NCBI GenBank assembly: GCA_014529385.2
Contig: CM043952.1
Coordinates: 64,440,370-64,504,369 of the forward strand
DNA length: 64,000 bases
Origin: Adiantum capillus-veneris
Lineage: Eukaryota > Streptophyta > Polypodiopsida > Polypodiales > Pteridaceae
Direction of reading: 5' to 3'
Shown: one piece after another, positions 12,425-23,975 of the stretch
How the letters are laid out: each line of letters opens with the position of its first letter
Numbering within the stretch: the stretch's first letter is position 1
Notes under the pieces: generated by a model
Told to the model about the DNA's origin: nothing
What the model saw: the letters and a program-made list of their open reading frames with translations, nothing else
Database searches by the model: none
Made by a program: the position numbers and the translations under genes

Positions 12425-13197
12425 TGTTGGGGGGTTGTCGCATAGCTCAATCCACCGACATAATGTCAAACCAATGGATCGATAACCCGGCTAGTGCATG
12501 AAGACATGGAATCACTAGAAATGCAAGAAGAGGATCCTAATCAGGAGAGTTAAAAAGAAGAGAAAGCTATGGAGAAGGCTAATCACTCAATGCCTACTCT
12601 CTAATCTTCTTTAATCTCAACAATCAAGAGGACAATGGGTGCACACTCTCATCAATCACACATACACATCAATCAAAAGCTCAATGAGCTCACAGATAAA
12701 TGAGAGAGGGAAACAGTAATTAGAGACTAATCAATGCTTAACTACACACCATAAACACAATTGACAAAGAGAAAGAAGAACAAGAGCACTTAGCTTTCCA
12801 TTGCATGCCATAGAAAGTAGGTGAGCACAAGAGGAAGCTCCAACTCCAAACATCTTCACCTTTATCTTCTCTACAAGCTTTCCATGAAAGCTTAAATCAC
12901 CTGAGGATCCCTAAAAAATGACCTAACTTTCACTTTTATACCTAGGACATAAAAAATATGTCCGGCCGCCCATGAGATGCATAGAATTGTGTGCATCTCT
13001 ATAGCTTCTAGGCATCATGGTAACATCAAATATACAAGCTGAAACTCATGTAGAGCCCGTAAATATGTCAAAAGTACATATATAAAATGATGTGTCTGTC
13101 AAAAAAATGAAGCAACGTATGCTAATACATCATAAGCATATGCTAAAAATAACATAGCTGAAGGTCATCTACTACTTTGTGTTTGCACTGCCAAACA
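12425..13197 (-). repeat. 5' LTR of the 6.3-13.2 kb element
   Basis: 773 bases; partner of 6312-7100. Followed at once by the duplicated target GTGGT. Confidence 0.88.
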
Positions 13198-13334
13198 GTG
13201 GTTTTGACAGGTTTCCCTATGGCATTGAAACCACGTTGATTTATGCAAAAATCTAAGGTATTTACCCTATGTTTAGTTTTTAATCAAGTGTTAAACCTAA
13301 GAGAGTATCTAGCTATCTAACTCCTAAGTGTTAA

Positions 13335-13337
13335 CTC

Positions 13338-13387
<50 letters not shown>
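13335..13387. repeat. (CT)n microsatellite
   Basis: CT dinucleotide run with one GT interruption. Confidence 0.95.
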
Positions 13388-13393
<6 letters not shown>

Positions 13394-13573
13394 TAGCATT
13401 TATACATTATAACTGTTATGTATTTTTTACACTTATAGTATTTTATGAAAGAGTTGATAGTTCTAAACAGAGTTTTGATTATGCTATTGACTTTTTTTTA
13501 ATAGACGTTTAAGATTTTTCTCATGGCTGTCAAACGCTCCATGAAAAAATGAGAAGCAAATTGTTCAGGGGGG

Positions 13574-14410
13574 ATGACTCTACGGTCTGTGGCTATTCAA
13601 GGAAGGCAAGTTATACTTGAGGATGGTTCCTCAAGGATTTTACCAATGAGTCCGCCAAAGAAGTCTATGAAGAGAAGAAATCAATTTGTGTATGTTGATG
13701 ATGAAGCGTGGTCCTTGGACAGGTCTATAGATGGTGCTTCTAATAGCAATGCTATCACCTTTTGCTCCCACCCCACAAACTACCCACACAGAGACCAATA
13801 ATCAAGACGAAGAAGACGACTTTTCAAAGCATATCAGGGTTTTTGGGGAGAATGTGTCTCTTGAGTTGATGAATAAAGTCATAAGTCAATTTCATATCAA
13901 AAGAAAGTTAGAGCCCCCTTTTGTTCCCTTATGTAGATTAATAGCTACAGATGCTGTTCGATGTGCAATTTTGGATGCACCTTGGTTGACATCCATGTTT
14001 GATAGGGTTGGCTATGTCTCTTCTTTTATTGTTTCACTTAAAGGACGACGTGGAGAAATAAAACATCTAACAGAAGATACGATTGAGAAGTGGGATCCAA
14101 TATGGAAAAGACATAATGCGGAATTTGAAAAGAATCTTGTGGGTGATTGGGTAGATCTTCGAAGCAAACTTTTTTTTTGTTTGGGATGGTAACCACCACA
14201 GGTTAAAAACTTGGATGTGATGAATAGAAGAAGGCAAGTGCTTCTTTTTTTATTATGTTTAAGTTTATATATACATTGTTGCACTTGAAAATTCAATTTG
14301 GATGATGTTTCTTTTGTAGAGCACTCTGAGGATGAAAAATATCATGTGCAAGTTCGTTGTGAATTTATTGAGATAGATAAAAAGAAGGAAGCAGAGTTGA
14401 CAACAAATGA
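13574..14410 (+). pseudogene. ParB/sulfiredoxin-like domain exons
   Basis: From about 13840 the frame reads HIRVFGENVSLELMNKVISQ, then EPPFVPLCRL, and closes with FFVWDGNHHRLKTWM. In ParB-family domains a conserved G(N/E)(H/R)R block closes the nucleotide-binding fold after a long helical stretch, which is what this arrangement resembles. The closing block is read only after discounting one T in the T9 run at 14170-14178; as it stands the frame ends at 14192. Two TGA codons follow before a GC-type donor at 14234. The next exon (14320-14410) continues KYHVQVRCEFIEID. The role in methylation-linked DNA binding is inference. Confidence 0.48.
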
Positions 14411-15086
14411 GTAAGGATTAGTTGGTAATTGTTGTTCAATTCTCTGGTTGTAATATGTTTTTTCATTTGCTTACCCGTCAACATTTGCTTCTAGAATCTC
14501 GGGGGCTACAACTCCACCCAACTTGGCACATGAAGTATTTATGTTTCAGAAGTTTGGTATTGCTAATAGATCGAGCATAATGGAATATCTAACTCCTGAG
14601 CAGAAATCTTGGATGGAGGTTGAGCTTAAATTGTAGGCTAAACATAACCAAGGGATTGTGCCATGGTACTCAACGCCGTGCATTTTGATTGCTCAACTTG
14701 TTTGGAAGGTATGTCATGCTCAATTTGTTTGGGATAATAAATATAACAATTACATTAAAAAAATTAAATTGTAGCTACTTTGAGAATGAGCATGTCTTCA
14801 ACTATCTTGAGGGAGCCTTAATTGAAGGTTACAAGATACGCATGAGTCCATGTTTTCAAATATGCCTTCAATTTTTATGTGGGAAGTATATTCAAAGGTG
14901 TCAAGTAGTGGATTGGGTTACGGTTTGTGTAATGCCCTAAATTCCCACGTGGGAAGCCTTGTAGAGGTGGCAAGTTATGGATGGAGTTTTGGTTCTCGTG
15001 TGGGAAGCCTATGTAGTCATGGATTTATTTGTGTTGTGTTACTAATGGCTCATAGAAACATTGTTAAATAATTGTGTTGCTTTGAA

Positions 15087-16062
15087 GGGAGATGGGAATC
15101 CTTTTTGGCTGATGAGAAGAGAAGGCTTAGAACTTTAGGTTTTCTTAGGGAGGATTTCAAAAACAAGATGAATGAAGCTTTAAAGAAGGAAGAAGAAAGA
15201 ATGAGAGATAGCGGATATAAGTACCTTTCTATTGCAAATCCTGCACATGGTGAAGAGTTTTTTACTATGCTATTTGACAAGGATTGGCATGACAAAACAA
15301 TGGTAGGAATCACTCGGGATAAATTATACAGCTTGTACGCCGCAAAGATCACAATAGAGAGGTTTGTTTTATTTCATCTTAAACTTTGATTTGTCATTTT
15401 AATGTGCGTTGTAATCAGTACATAAACTTTTGGATTGACGATTATAAATTTTTTCAATAGACGCAAAGAACTTCTTCACATGATGATTTTGACCAAAGTT
15501 AAGGACTCCAAGGGAGGTCATTTTGCAGACTATAAGAAACTTCGAGCCTACATGAGGCAAGAGACCTATTGGCAAGGAATGTTTGGCAAAGAAGAAATTA
15601 TTATTGCTAAGTTTGAGGTGGAGGGGCCTTTGTTGCCAAAAACATTTGAGGTGTTTTTTAAGGCATCTAGGAAGACACATGTTTCATTGGCTTATACTCA
15701 TGTTCTGACAAACATGAAGAGTGATTCAGATTATGCCTCTTTACCCAAAGTGATGCATTCAAGCAAACGTCTTGTGTACAGGTATTGGATTGTTTGAATA
15801 CTAATTTTGCTTCACAATGTATTTTATTATCTCTTTTTTATATTGATTTTTCATTTAGATGGCTATTGAATTGTATGCGGCTGAGGATGATAGAGTCTAT
15901 GCCGGAGGATGTACAAGAATGGTTATATAAATAGGATGAGAATACTATGTTCTCATCAACACTCTTGGAAAAGGGTATTACACCTCGGGAGTGCTCTCAC
16001 TGTCCATGGTCGTTGGAGTATCCCCTGGGTGTTATCACGAAGAGTGAGCAAGAGATTCATGC
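15087..16062 (+). pseudogene. middle exons of the ParB-methyltransferase-like gene
   Basis: Three exons. The first (to about 15362) is helical and charged (LREDFKNKMNEALKKEEERM). The second runs LLHMMILTKVKDSKGGHFAD to SKRLVYR at 15780. The third contains GITPRECSHCPWSLEYPLGV, a CxxC pair. Donor sites GTTTGT, GTATTG and GTAAGT follow them. No family is recognised for this middle part; its length suggests a target-recognition or linker region. Confidence 0.4.
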
Positions 16063-16156
16063 TCGTAAGTGAACCGCAATCTCTTGTTTAAACTAATATA
16101 ATTTGTTTAAAATTGAATTTTGTTGATTTTGTTTGGGTGAAATTTTGTATGGAAAG

Positions 16157-16433
16157 GTTTTTTGAAAGAGAGTCCCATCTCTACTGACGGTGTAATCCCA
16201 CCCCAAGCTACACACATTGAGCCATCCACCAAGCCATCTTCGCGTGTAAGGAAAGGTAAAAAAAGTATAGAAAAACCGTCCCAATGTGTGCTTGAAGATT
16301 CTGATGGTGAGGACGAGAGCTTTCCAATTTCTCTTCCACCAAAAGGATCCACCCTAGCATCAAAGTCTTGCTTCTTTGAGACTATTATGAGTCGTTCACT
16401 ACATGAGAGGATGCCATCAAAACGCACCACAGG
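16157..16433 (+). pseudogene. basic disordered linker exon
   Basis: Encodes a Ser/Pro/Lys-rich stretch with an acidic patch (LEDSDGEDESFP), bounded by AG before and GTTGAC after. Such composition is typical of an unstructured linker between domains. Confidence 0.4.
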
Positions 16434-16561
16434 TTGACGTTCTTTGCTTGTTATTTACTTTTTATTACTCTAATTATTGCGCGCATTAACCGTTGACACT
16501 CCTACGGTTTTCTAAGCATTGTTTGAGATTCTAAGCAATTGAAAATTTCATTTTCATGTTT

Positions 16562-17738
16562 AGGAGAGGAGTTTATTACATGTGTGGATGCTTTGTTGTT
16601 GGACGTGGAAGTAATTGATGACCTAGCATGGCATAGGTAAGACTTACATATTTCTCTAAAAGGTTAACTTACCATACTTTTCTCTTACCATGATCCTTTG
16701 GTTTGTGTTAGTATTGAAATGTGGTTCAAGAAAAAATCAATCTATGATGGGCGTGAGTATTCATTGAAGGGGGAAATCTCCCAATATGTGGCAAGGTTGA
16801 TCTTTGCAGACTTCCCTATGTCCATGCTAGTTGATGGTATTCACAATAACACTATGGTGAGCTTTTTTTATGGCTTCGTTTTCATTATACAATGCATATA
16901 TGTTATGTTGTAATTTTTCATTTTAACTTGAGTGTGTAGGTAATGTAAAGGTTGTTCCTGAGTGGAACCACTTTTCCACTGCCTTGGAGAGTGTGTCATG
17001 GAAATTGCCGATGTTCACTTGGCAGACGAGGGTTTCTTGGAGACTTTGTCTCTTGTGCAACATTTGGGGGACCTTGCCATGCAAGCTAATAGAGTTAGTT
17101 TGCAGCTCCATCGCTCGTGGACTTTGATGTGTGATGGGGGATACTTGCATCCAGAGATTGGTGAGCAGGTGAGGTTGAGAGTTCTTCTCTTAAAGTGATT
17201 TATTTTCTCCTTACGTAGGTGATGTATCTCACTCTTGGTTTGTTTTATCGTAAGAATGCTCAAAGCATTACACCTCATTATGATAGAAATGCCGGGGGGG
17301 GGGGGGGGGGGGGGGGGGGATGTTTCTTTTGAGTGCTTTTCAGCCTCAAGAAGCTACCTCACAGAGTCTCCACCTCGTTCATCTGACAATTATACAAGGA
17401 TAGCTGGAGATTTGATTTGAGGGGGAGCAGAGCGTACTGAGACTTTTTATAGATAACTTTCTAGCCATGAACCTTTGTGAATCATCACACTCATCTTGAT
17501 AGTTAGATGCTAGCTCTTGACGGTAAATTTTGATTATTATGTTTGACGCAGTTGGTTGCTAGAAATATTCACATATGAGGAAGACCATGTTATGGACATT
17601 TTTGCTGGGTGTGGTGGCTTGGGGCTTGCTTGCACGAAGGAGATCCATCACTGTCTAATGCTAGAGGGTGATTTCTTTGTCTTCTCTGAGTGTTTAGAGA
17701 AAAAAGTTTGTGGTCCTCCTCCTGAGGAGAAAAACTAG
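16562..17738 (+). pseudogene. amino-methyltransferase-like domain exons
   Basis: Exon 16708-16856 contains QYVARLIFADFPMSMLVDG, with DFPM at 16809-16820 where N6-adenine and N4-cytosine methyltransferases carry (D/N/S)PP(Y/F/W). Exon 16938-17168 holds ESVSW and, one frame away, VHLADEGFLETLSL and LMCDGGYLHPE. The last exon, from about 17551, carries VMDIFAGCGGLGLACTK and then LMLEGD, matching motif I (FxGxG) and the acidic residue of motif II. Motif IV before motif I is the order of the beta class. DFPM is not the canonical tetrapeptide, so activity is doubtful even without the frame breaks. Confidence 0.48.
17294..17319. repeat. G26 homopolymer
   Basis: Twenty-six consecutive G on the plus strand inside the decayed gene, right after coding-like sequence (FYRKNAQSITPHYDRNAG). 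Able to form G-quadruplexes; exact length in assemblies is often uncertain. Confidence 0.9.
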
Positions 17739-18015
17739 TAGATAAGTTACTTCCATAGGTAGACAATTATTTTTGTGGCTTGAATCTATGTATTGTTTGA
17801 GATAGTATTATTTCAATGCAACAACAAGAAACATATGGAGATTGTGGGTTTTTCCCTTGTCCCCACAAGGGTTTTTTCACCCACAATCATGATACGTTGA
17901 TTTGGGATGATGTTTCATATCTCAAATCAAGGATCAATCTATATGTTGTTCAATTATGGGGAAAATGTTGTCTTTGTCATGTCATTATCTTGTTATTGTT
18001 GTTCTTATTAGGATT

Positions 18016-18339
18016 TGTTGAGATGTCGAGCTCTACATCTTGAGCTGGCATCCACTACGGGTCTTGGCCGCTTACAGCATTTACTCACTGGCGTGTTAGG
18101 TGACCGGCACGAAGGATCTCTGCCAGTGATTCTACAGCTGGACTACACTTATAGTGCTAGCCTAGTACGCTTCTAGCGAGTTCACACTTAGTGACTGCAT
18201 GTACATATGTGCTACTTTTCAGCTTTAGCACTTAGTCATTTTGTACTCTCTTTTCTTAGCGAAGAAGAAGAAGAAGCTTTCAATCTCTGTGTGGTTAGTG
18301 CTTGTCTTGTGTAGCTCTCTTGCATCCTCATTCTTTACA
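18016..18339 (+). repeat. 5' LTR of copia element
   Basis: Begins TGTTGAG and ends TTACA; same length as the 3' copy. Confidence 0.96.
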
Positions 18340-18351
18340 TGGTATCAGAGC
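18340..18351 (+). promoter_or_regulatory. primer binding site, initiator Met tRNA
   Basis: TGGTATCAGAGC directly after the LTR, the standard copia primer site complementary to the 3' end of plant initiator tRNA-Met. Confidence 0.95.
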
Positions 18352-18619
18352 CTGGTGCAGGCAAGAGACGCTAAAAGAGCAAGAGCATCACAATCTCTTC
18401 GTTCGCAATCCACGTACCAGATGAAGTTTTTTGTACAAGTTTCTGAACAGGTCTCCAAAGTGTAGTATACAGAGATTTACTGTACAAGTATAATGGTTGT
18501 ATGTACGCTTGATTGTGGACACTCGTTGAGTGTAGAAAGTGTTACAAGTACCACAATAGCAGGCTTAGCAGATTTGCAGGTTTTTGCAGATTGCAACTAT
18601 TTTGTCTTAGTGCTTCAAG

Positions 18620-19559
18620 ATGTATGACGGTTTCAGTAAGATTGTCACTGAGAAGCTTGAGAAAAATAACTACCCTGCATGGAAGTTTAGAATAACTAAT
18701 TTCCTAAAAGGGAAAGGTTATTGGGACTATGTAGAAGGAGACAATGAAAAGGAACCAAAGATTCCTGAGGCAAATGCTACGGCAGAGCAAAGAAAAGCTT
18801 TGAGGGACTGGCAACAAGGCCAGAGCAAAGTGATGTATTGGATTTCTATGAGAATCACAAATGGCATGATGGTCTATCTACAGGATGCTGAAACCCCCGC
18901 CATGGAATGGAAAAACTTAGGCAGAGTGTTCAAGGTGAACACCAAGGCCAAGAAGCTTCAACTAAAGTCGGAGCTAAATCAGGTTAAGAGGAACAACCTC
19001 TCCATCAATGATTATGCCTTGAAGATCAAGAGTCTCAGTGGAAGACGATGACATTGTCCGTGCATGCTTGGATGGTATAGAAGATGAGTATGTACATTTC
19101 AGGTCTTCTATGAATACAAGAGACGACATTCCCGTGTTCCAAGATTTTATTTCTATGCTTATTCTTGAGGAGAAGAACCTTGTTCTTGACACATCTTCTT
19201 CTCGTGGTAGAAATAGGTCTGAACAGGCCTTCTATTCTAACTCCAACAGAGGTAGAGGTCGTGATCGAGACCCAAGTGGTTGCAGGGGCCAATCTAGAGA
19301 AGGTCAATCAAATAAAAACAATACAGGTGGCAGGGGAAACCAGTCTCAAGGCAGGGGGAGTCAAAGAGGTCGTGGTGCAGGATCAAGCAAGCAGCAACAT
19401 ACTGCAGATAGCAGAGAATGTTGGACTTGTGGTGAAAAAGGTCACATGTCACGTGACTGTCCAAAGGGAAAAGCAAGTGGAACGAGAGAACAGGGCAACT
19501 ATGCATCTACTAGCAGAGATGCAGATGACAACAGAAGCGAGCGCATGTTTGTTATGTAG
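18620..19559 (+). pseudogene. gag: copia gag
   Basis: Capsid-like start MYDGFSKIVTEKLEKNNYPA with WKFRITNFLKGKGYWDYV, typical of the copia gag N-terminus. Around 19030-19040 the frame changes and the short segment normally lying between ALKIKSL and the DDDIV block is missing, pointing to a small deletion. The second part ends in an Arg/Gly-rich stretch and the zinc knuckle CWTCGEKGHMSRDC (CX2CX4HX4C), which binds element RNA. A stop at 19557 separates it from protease. Confidence 0.9.
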
Positions 19560-19928
19560 CATGTAATGAATACAATGACTCCACAGAATTCCACCCAAGA
19601 TGATGTTTGGTATGTGGATTCAGGTGCCTCTAATCACATGACGTCTCGTGGAGAGTGGTTTAGAGATATGCGCAAACGAGATGTGTCAGGCCATGTGTAG
19701 ACAGGAGATGACACAGCTCACCCCATTGCTCATGTAGTGGACATACCTCTAAATACAAAGAGTGGGAAATCAAAGTACTTAGCATATGTACTTCATGTCC
19801 CAAACATTACAAAGAATCTTGTTTCTGTTGGGCAGGGTTTGCAGGTTCGCTTCAATCCAAATGGCTGTTATATAGAAGATTTCCAGAATGGCTGTAAGCT
19901 GATCAGAGAGGGAAAATGTGTGGGCTGA
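19560..19928 (+). pseudogene. copia aspartic protease
   Basis: VWYVDSGASNHMTS at about 19610-19650 carries the DSG(A) catalytic motif in the copia setting, followed by YVLHVPNITKNLVSVG. In-frame stops lie near 19698 and at 19926, so gag-pol cannot be made in one piece. The protease would process the polyprotein in the virus-like particle. Confidence 0.85.
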
Positions 19929-21310
19929 ATGTTTACGCTGAATGTAGACATGCCTGAGGTAAAAGCTGCATTATTTGCACAGGGCACATGTATTGTGGCT
20001 GATGTTGACATTTGGCACAAACGCATTGGCCATGTCAATGAGCAGAGATTGCGCAGCATGCAATCAAAACAGATTGTAAAAGGTTTGCCAAAATTCAAGG
20101 TGGATGGTATGCATAAAGTGTGTGCAGCATGCCAGTTTGGAAAACAGTCAAAGGGCTCATTCCCACATGAGCGCAATGTATGTAAAAAGCTACTTGAGGT
20201 GGTGCACACAGATGTTTGGGGTCCAACCGATACTGCAAGTATACATGGTTGCAGGTATTATGTCTCTTTCATTGATGACCATACAAGGAAAGTATGGGTC
20301 TACTTCATGCGTAACAAAAGTGAAGTGTTTGGTCACTTTCAGGACTTCAAAGTCATGATTGAGAAGGAGACAGATATGCAAATCAAGACATTGAGGTCAG
20401 ATGGAGGGGGAGAGTACTTCTCCAATGATTTTTCAGATTTTCTACAAATGCATGGTATACGTAGGCAGTTTACATGCATATATACTCCACAGCAGAATGG
20501 GGTCACAGAAAGGAAAAACAGGCACATTGCAGAGGTTGCACGTGCATTTATGAATGAGAAGAACATGCCTCATCATTTCTGGGCTGAAGCTGTAAATATA
20601 GCTATGTACATTATGAACAGGACACCTACAGCTGCGGTGCATGATGTAACACCCGAGGAAAATTTTATAGGTACAAAGCCTGATTTGGCCCACTTGAAAG
20701 TGTTTGGCTGCATAGCTTACGTGCATGTACCAGATGAGTTGCGTAGGAAATTGGATCCTAAAGAAGAGAAATATATTCTTGTGGGATGTTCCCTTGAACA
20801 AAAGGGGTACAGGTGCTACAATCCTACTACACGAGAATTACGAGTGAGCAGAGATGTAGTCTTTGGTGAGATGAGCAGCTGGTACAGTAATGCACATGGC
20901 ACTATTGGGGATGATGTAAAAGATGATGTGGTTATACAAAATGTGAGGCCACATTCATAGGTTTTGAGTGGACCACAAGAGTCCTCTTCTTGTGGCTCTA
21001 TTGAGAAGCCATGGAATGGTAGACTACGTACGCAGGTTACTCCACCAGCAGGTACAGGGAATGTATCACGAAAAGGAAAGGAAAAGGTTGATGAACCTCC
21101 CTTTATGGATGATGCATCATCAGGTTTTTCACATATAGACATGGATTCAGATGGTTCTGAACAAATGGTTCTGAACAAAGTCTTGATGAGGAATTTGGAA
21201 TTCCGACTGTCAGGACACCTGGTGTAAGAAAAGTACAAGAAGATGCTAGAGGGCAAAGGAGTGACCCAGGACCGCGCAGATCTAACAGAGTCAGAAATCC
21301 AATTCAAAAA
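19929..21310 (+). pseudogene. int: copia integrase
   Basis: Zinc-binding HHCC region WHKRIGHVNEQRL...CAACQFGKQSKG, then the catalytic core with Asp in VHTDVWGPTD, Asp in LRSDGGGEYFS and Glu in PQQNGVTERKN, so the DDE triad is complete. The GKQ-type C-terminal region ends at a stop at 20958; the following acidic linker is in another frame to 21227 and shifts again before the reverse transcriptase. Integrase joins element cDNA to host DNA. Confidence 0.92.
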
Positions 21311-22857
21311 TTGAATTATGATGGGTATCTAGTGCATCACCAAGCCTACATGGCTAAGGTGATACAGGATGTGGAGCCCACATATTTTGAGGATGCAGTT
21401 GGAAATGTGCATTGGGATGATGCAATGAATGAAGAGATGGCTGCATTGGAAGCAAACAACACATGGGAGTTGGTGCCATTGCCAAGTGGCAAGAAAGCTA
21501 TTGGCTGTAAATGGGTGTATAAAACCAAGCATAAGGCTGATGGTAACATTGAGCGTCACAAGGCAAGGCTGGTCGCAAAGGGTTATGCACAGACGTATGG
21601 CATAGACTATGAGGAGACCTTTGCTCCAGTGGCAAAGATGACGACTGTGAGAGCTGTCATAGCAGTGGCTGCATCTAGAGGATGGATTATGCATCAAATG
21701 GATGTAAAGAATGCCTTCTTGAATGGTGAGTTGCAAGAGGAAGTTTATATGGATCAGCCACCTGGTTATGTCGATTCAGGTTACCCAGATTATGTATGCA
21801 GGCTTCTCAAAGCTTTGTATGGTTTGAAGCAGGGCTCTAGAGCATGGTATGACAGGATTGCCAAGTATCTTGTCAGTATTGGTTTTAGGAGAGCTCATGC
21901 TAATCATTCACTCTATGTACGTGAGAGTGATATGGGGATTGTGGTCATTACCATATATGTAGATGACCTTATTATTGTGGGTGACAATGCTATGGAGATT
22001 GACTCCATGTGAAGGGTCTTCTCAAACAGGAGTTTGAAATGAAAGATTTGGGCGAGTTGCGCTACTTTCTTGGCATTGAGGTGATCAGGACTCCAGAGGG
22101 TGTATGGCTATCACAGAGACAGTATGCTTTGGACATGTTGTCAAAGTATGGTATGGCTGATCGTAAGCCAATTTCTATTCCCATGGATGTGAATGCAAAG
22201 GTGAGTGCACAGAAGGGTGATGTTGTTGAGGATGTCAAGATGTACAGGAAGATTGTGGGTAGTCTAATCTACTTAACTATCATGAGGCCAGACTTGAGCT
22301 ACACAATAGGCTTGGAGAGTCAGTTCAAGCAGCTTCCGAGGAAGCCACATTTGGATGGAGTACGATGCACACTTCGGTATGTGCAAGGGACTCTTGACTA
22401 CGCATTGTTCTATGCAACAGATGCGCCATTAGCATTGTATGGGTATATATATGCAGATTGGGCAGGTAGCATTGTTGATAGGAGATCTACGAGTGGCTTC
22501 ATGTTCTCTTTTGGGAGTGCTTCTCTTACATGGAGCAGCAAAAAGCAGCCTACGGTTGCTTTATCGAGCACAGAGGCCGAGTACAGAGGTGCAGCAGTTG
22601 CGGCGTGCGAGGTAGCTTGGCTACGCACATTACTTGAGGACTTGGGAGTGCAAGTGGACCAGCAGATTGTCATCCATTGTGACAACCTCAGTAGCATGAA
22701 GTTGGCTAGGAACCCAATGTTCCATGCCAGGACCAAGCACATAGAGGTCCATTACCACTACGTTCGAGAGCGAGTGTTGGCGGGGCGACATCGACTTGGT
22801 CTATGTCAGCACAGAGGAGCAGATAGCGGATATCTTTACCAAGGCCCTCAGAGCTGA
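21311..22857 (+). pseudogene. copia reverse transcriptase and RNase H
   Basis: Reverse transcriptase hallmarks: NNTWELVPLP, GCKWVYKTK, FAPVAKMTTVR, MDVKNAFLNG and the catalytic TIYVDDLIIVG. A stop at 22010 and a one-base frame change divide it from the RNase H part, which shows YADWAGS, LSSTEAEYRG and HCDNLSSM, the catalytic Asp/Glu/Asp set, then HARTKHIEVHYHYVRE. A frameshift near 22780 garbles the last 25 codons. These enzymes copy the element RNA in the cytoplasm. Confidence 0.95.
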
Positions 22858-22906
22858 GAAGCTTCGACGTTTTCGGACTATGCTTGGACTCTGCGACATG
22901 CAAAGC

Positions 22907-22917
22907 TCGAGGGGGAG
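22907..22917 (+). promoter_or_regulatory. polypurine tract
   Basis: CGAGGGGGAG immediately before the 3' LTR; plus-strand primer. Confidence 0.85.
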
Positions 22918-23241
22918 TGTTGAGATGTCGAGCTCTACATCTTGAGCTGACATCCACTATGGGTCTTGGCCGCTTATGACATTTACTCACTGGCGCGTCA
23001 GGTGACCGACACGGAGGATCTCTGCTAGTGATTCTACAGCTGGACTACACTTATAGCGCTAGCCTAGTGCTCTTCTAGCGAGTTCACACTTAGTGACCGC
23101 ATGTACATATGTGCTAGTTTTCAGCTTTAGCACTTAGTCATTTTGTACTCTCTTTTCTTAGTGAAGAAGAAGAAGAAGCTTTCAATCTCTGTGTGGTTAG
23201 TGCTTGTCTTGTGTAGCTCTCTTGCATCCTCATTCTTTATA
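22918..23241 (+). repeat. 3' LTR of copia element
   Basis: 324 bases, ends TTATA where the 5' copy ends TTACA. Confidence 0.96.
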
Positions 23242-23344
23242 GGATTTAGGGTAATGCAAGCAAATGCCTGCTCAATAATCATCATGTATGTGTGTGTGTC
23301 TCCATGTATGTGGGGTGGGGTCTCTTAATGCTCTAGATTTGCAT

Positions 23345-23972
<628 letters not shown>

Positions 23973-23975
<3 letters not shown>

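Larger units (their letters stand above)
6312..13197 (-). mobile_element. non-autonomous LTR retrotransposon, minus strand
   Basis: Direct repeats at 6312-7100 and 12425-13197 are flanked by the 5-base duplication GTGGT (6307-6311 and 13198-13202). On the minus strand each repeat runs TGTTTGG...CCAACA, the TG...CA form of an LTR. The minus-strand primer site lies next to the right repeat and a purine tract next to the left one, so the element is transcribed right to left. The 5.3-kb interior encodes no reverse transcriptase, RNase H or integrase that I can see, only broken minus-strand frames. It therefore fits a LARD/TR-GAG type element relying on enzymes from another gypsy element. Confidence 0.88.
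13574..17738 (+). pseudogene. ParB-like / DNA amino-methyltransferase-like gene, decayed
   Basis: Short coding blocks separated by introns with GT (or GC)...AG borders run through the region. Approximate exons: 13574-14233, 14320-14410, 14495-14708, 14775-14843, 15087-15362, 15461-15780, 15859-16062, 16157-16433, 16562-16636, 16708-16856, 16938-17168, 17219-17450, 17551-17738. The N-terminal part carries a ParB/sulfiredoxin-like WDGNHHR motif. The C-terminal part carries ADFPM, in the place of the (D/N)PP(Y/W) motif of N6A/N4C methyltransferases, and then DIFAGCGGLGLA, the SAM-binding motif I, near the C-terminus as in the beta-class order. Breaks: frame change near 13745-13765, a ninth T at 14170-14178, in-frame stops at about 14632 and 15928, and a frame change near 16990. 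It is either a host gene relic or a passenger of a transposon. Confidence 0.5.
18016..23241 (+). mobile_element. Ty1/copia LTR retrotransposon
   Basis: Two 324-base LTRs flank a 4.6-kb interior in the order gag, protease, integrase, reverse transcriptase, RNase H, the copia order. The target duplication is GGATT (18011-18015 and 23242-23246). By eye the LTRs differ at about 17 positions, near 5 percent, so the insertion is not recent. The coding region has several stops and frameshifts, so the copy cannot move by itself. It sits 278 bases beyond the end of the methyltransferase-like gene. Confidence 0.96.

Noticed and set aside
17556-17738. C5-cytosine methyltransferase from DIFAGCGG
   Set aside because: In C5 enzymes motif I is N-terminal and followed by PCQ and ENV motifs. 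Here it lies at the C-terminal end with an ADFPM block upstream, which fits amino-methyltransferases better.
18339-18352. tRNA fragment at the copia LTR border
   Set aside because: It is a 12-base primer site, not a tRNA gene; the same holds for the other primer sites.
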